This document shows, piece by piece, positions 62,417-64,000 of a stretch of DNA of 64,000 bases. The position numbers and the translations under genes were made by a program. Position 1 is the first letter of the stretch; each line of letters opens with the position of its first letter. Origin of the DNA: Branchiostoma floridae (lineage: Eukaryota > Chordata > Leptocardii > Amphioxiformes > Branchiostomatidae); NCBI RefSeq assembly GCF_000003815.2, contig NC_049984.1, forward strand, positions 7,951,927 through 8,015,926, in the 5' to 3' direction. The notes below the pieces were generated by a model. It made no database searches, had not been told where the DNA came from, and saw only the letters and a list, made by a program, of their open reading frames with translations.

Positions 62417-64000
62417 GGAGCTTTGGGGGAAGTTTGTGTGGGTTTCTGGGCGCCCAGACGGATTGGCGGGAAATACTCCGTAAGACAAGTTCACGCCTTA
62501 ATGTGTCGGCTGGTGTCCTGCCAGGGTCGGCTGAGGGAGGCAGGGGTAATAAAAATGTCTCATGTAGTACTTGTTCCCTCCACACGCTCCAGATAGTGCG
62601 ATTTTGTTCCATTACGTGCAGCAGTTTCTGAAGAGGCTTGTAGTTTCTGAAGAGTAGTTTGAAGAAGTTTGTTTTCTCCGAGAAGGGGGAAGGCTCTTCT
62701 CCTGTGGCAGTGTTCCGGGTAATGTTTGTGTGTTCGTGAGAGAACTCTAGGTTCTGGTGATGGGTTTGTATGAATTTTATTTGATGTGTTGGTAATCATT
62801 GAGGTCCCATAGAAACACTGCGAGTTTGGGTGCTGGTTTTGATCACAAGAGACAAGTGTACAGTGTTCTAATATTCCCTACACTACTCGTTCACACGTAG
62901 ACTCGTTACTGAACTATCGAAAGAAACATTAATCATATAAAGTGAGTCGGAAAATGGGGAGAAACGTAGTATAATATGAATACACTACACTCCATTTTTC
63001 AAACGGAACTTGCGGACCCTGCCTTGTACTTCAAGCAGCTCAAACAGAAATGAATGACCAAACGAATGCCCGAGAGATGTATCTAGAAAGACACCTTACT
63101 AGAAAGTAATATGATAGATTTTTAGTAACATTCTTTTAGGACTAGTACATCAACATCTCTAGTATTAACAATAACGTTAAGCATAAAGTGCTCTATGGAC
63201 GTTTTGTTATCCCTTAAAATTTTCGTACATTCCAAACTTCGTCTCCTACACACGCAAGCCCAAGACGCTTATCATCTTTCTAATCTCAAAGTCATTAAGG
63301 GTAAGACACTGCCTGTAATGTATCCCCGCTTCTTGCAGCAGAAGCTAGCGCCCAGATTTGGGAGAGGTTGAGAGGTGAAGAACACGTATTAAACCGGACA
63401 AATGAGGCCACCTTACCGCACGCTTACACAGAGGGGGTCTGCGGTAATGAAGAAAGATAAAGTAAACGTCTTTTACCCATGATTTGAGTTTCCCCGTTTC
63501 TATGGTCCATTTTGCGCGTTAATTTGTTTCCTTGGTCACGCTTTGGATTGGACTTTGACAACATTTCTGGTCAATGTCAGACTATTTTCTTTCTTCAATT
63601 GCGATCTAATTTGTGATGTTCACTCGTATAATCACATATTGATTATCTTAAGAATAGGCGTAACTTGTAGTACACAGCCAGCAATACACTGGATAGACTG
63701 TTAGCCTCAGTTTGTGGGTCTTTAGGACTTACAACCTTTCCTGTTTCTGGTGCGGTGTCAGGAAGGGTGCTGACGGCTGGGGATTGAGTCTATAGTTCAC
63801 CGTCTCAAGTACAGAAACTTGATCGAGGTGTCAATTAGAAATAAAAAAAACGGCCTGTCATTGTCAAACCTGCGCTCTCAGCACCCGAGCTGGAGAAGCC
63901 ATTAACCGAAGAGACTGCGTCAAAATAACTTTATGAAAGTCTAAATAATTCTTATCTCGGCACTTATCCAGGCATGGCCACACGAGCCTTTAACCAGACC
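62417..64000. other. Right-end stretch, no gene recognised
   Basis: Contains short open frames without homology and a GGCGGGAA core at 62465-62472. Nothing else is supported. Confidence 0.5.

Overview
This is animal nuclear DNA, most likely from a lancelet (Branchiostoma) or a close invertebrate deuterostome. The lineage is inferred from the character of the FoxC protein, which is vertebrate-like in its conserved motifs but lacks the vertebrate expansions. It is also inferred from the moderate intron sizes and the mix of small transposon-derived repeats. No bacterial, phage or CRISPR features are present.

Two protein-coding genes can be supported. On the minus strand, seven exons of PPP4R1 (regulatory subunit 1 of protein phosphatase 4) run from a start codon at 20677 off the left edge. 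They were pieced together from short segments whose splice sites and codon phases agree at every junction. They encode the first 202 residues (plus one base) of a HEAT-repeat protein. The start codon lies in a TISU/YY1-like context, and three CCAAT boxes lie upstream in the gene's orientation. On the plus strand, 50193-51650 is an intact single-exon FoxC forkhead transcription factor of 485 residues. It has a compact promoter (CCAAT, GC box, and a TATA-like element that is also a perfect CArG box) and a long presumed 3' UTR with AATAAA at 53175.

Layout: 1-20.7 kb is PPP4R1, whose introns hold most of the recognisable repeats. These include an inverted element with hammerhead-like cores, small terminal-inverted-repeat elements, a retro-insertion with a 17-bp target duplication, a composite element at 13.3-14.3 kb, a microRNA-precursor-sized hairpin at 16.34-16.41 kb, a tandem array, and an 850-bp foldback element with a 10-bp target duplication. 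The stretch 20.8-50.0 kb has no convincing gene. It is AT-rich to about 30 kb, then has scattered GC-rich patches, repeats, two microsatellites and a 129-base assembly gap, and is a plausible regulatory domain for FoxC. The stretch 53.2-64.0 kb also lacks genes and holds dispersed repeats and a degenerate minisatellite.

The two genes are not known to work together: PPP4R1 is a housekeeping phosphatase subunit and FoxC a developmental regulator. No second forkhead gene is visible, although FoxC lies near FoxF, FoxL1 and FoxQ1 in some bilaterians. The most unusual observations are a partial exon duplication in PPP4R1 that forms a candidate poison exon, the near-perfect intronic hairpin, the foldback transposon, paired hammerhead-like motifs, and a 20-bp palindrome-containing sequence repeated 23 kb apart around FoxC.
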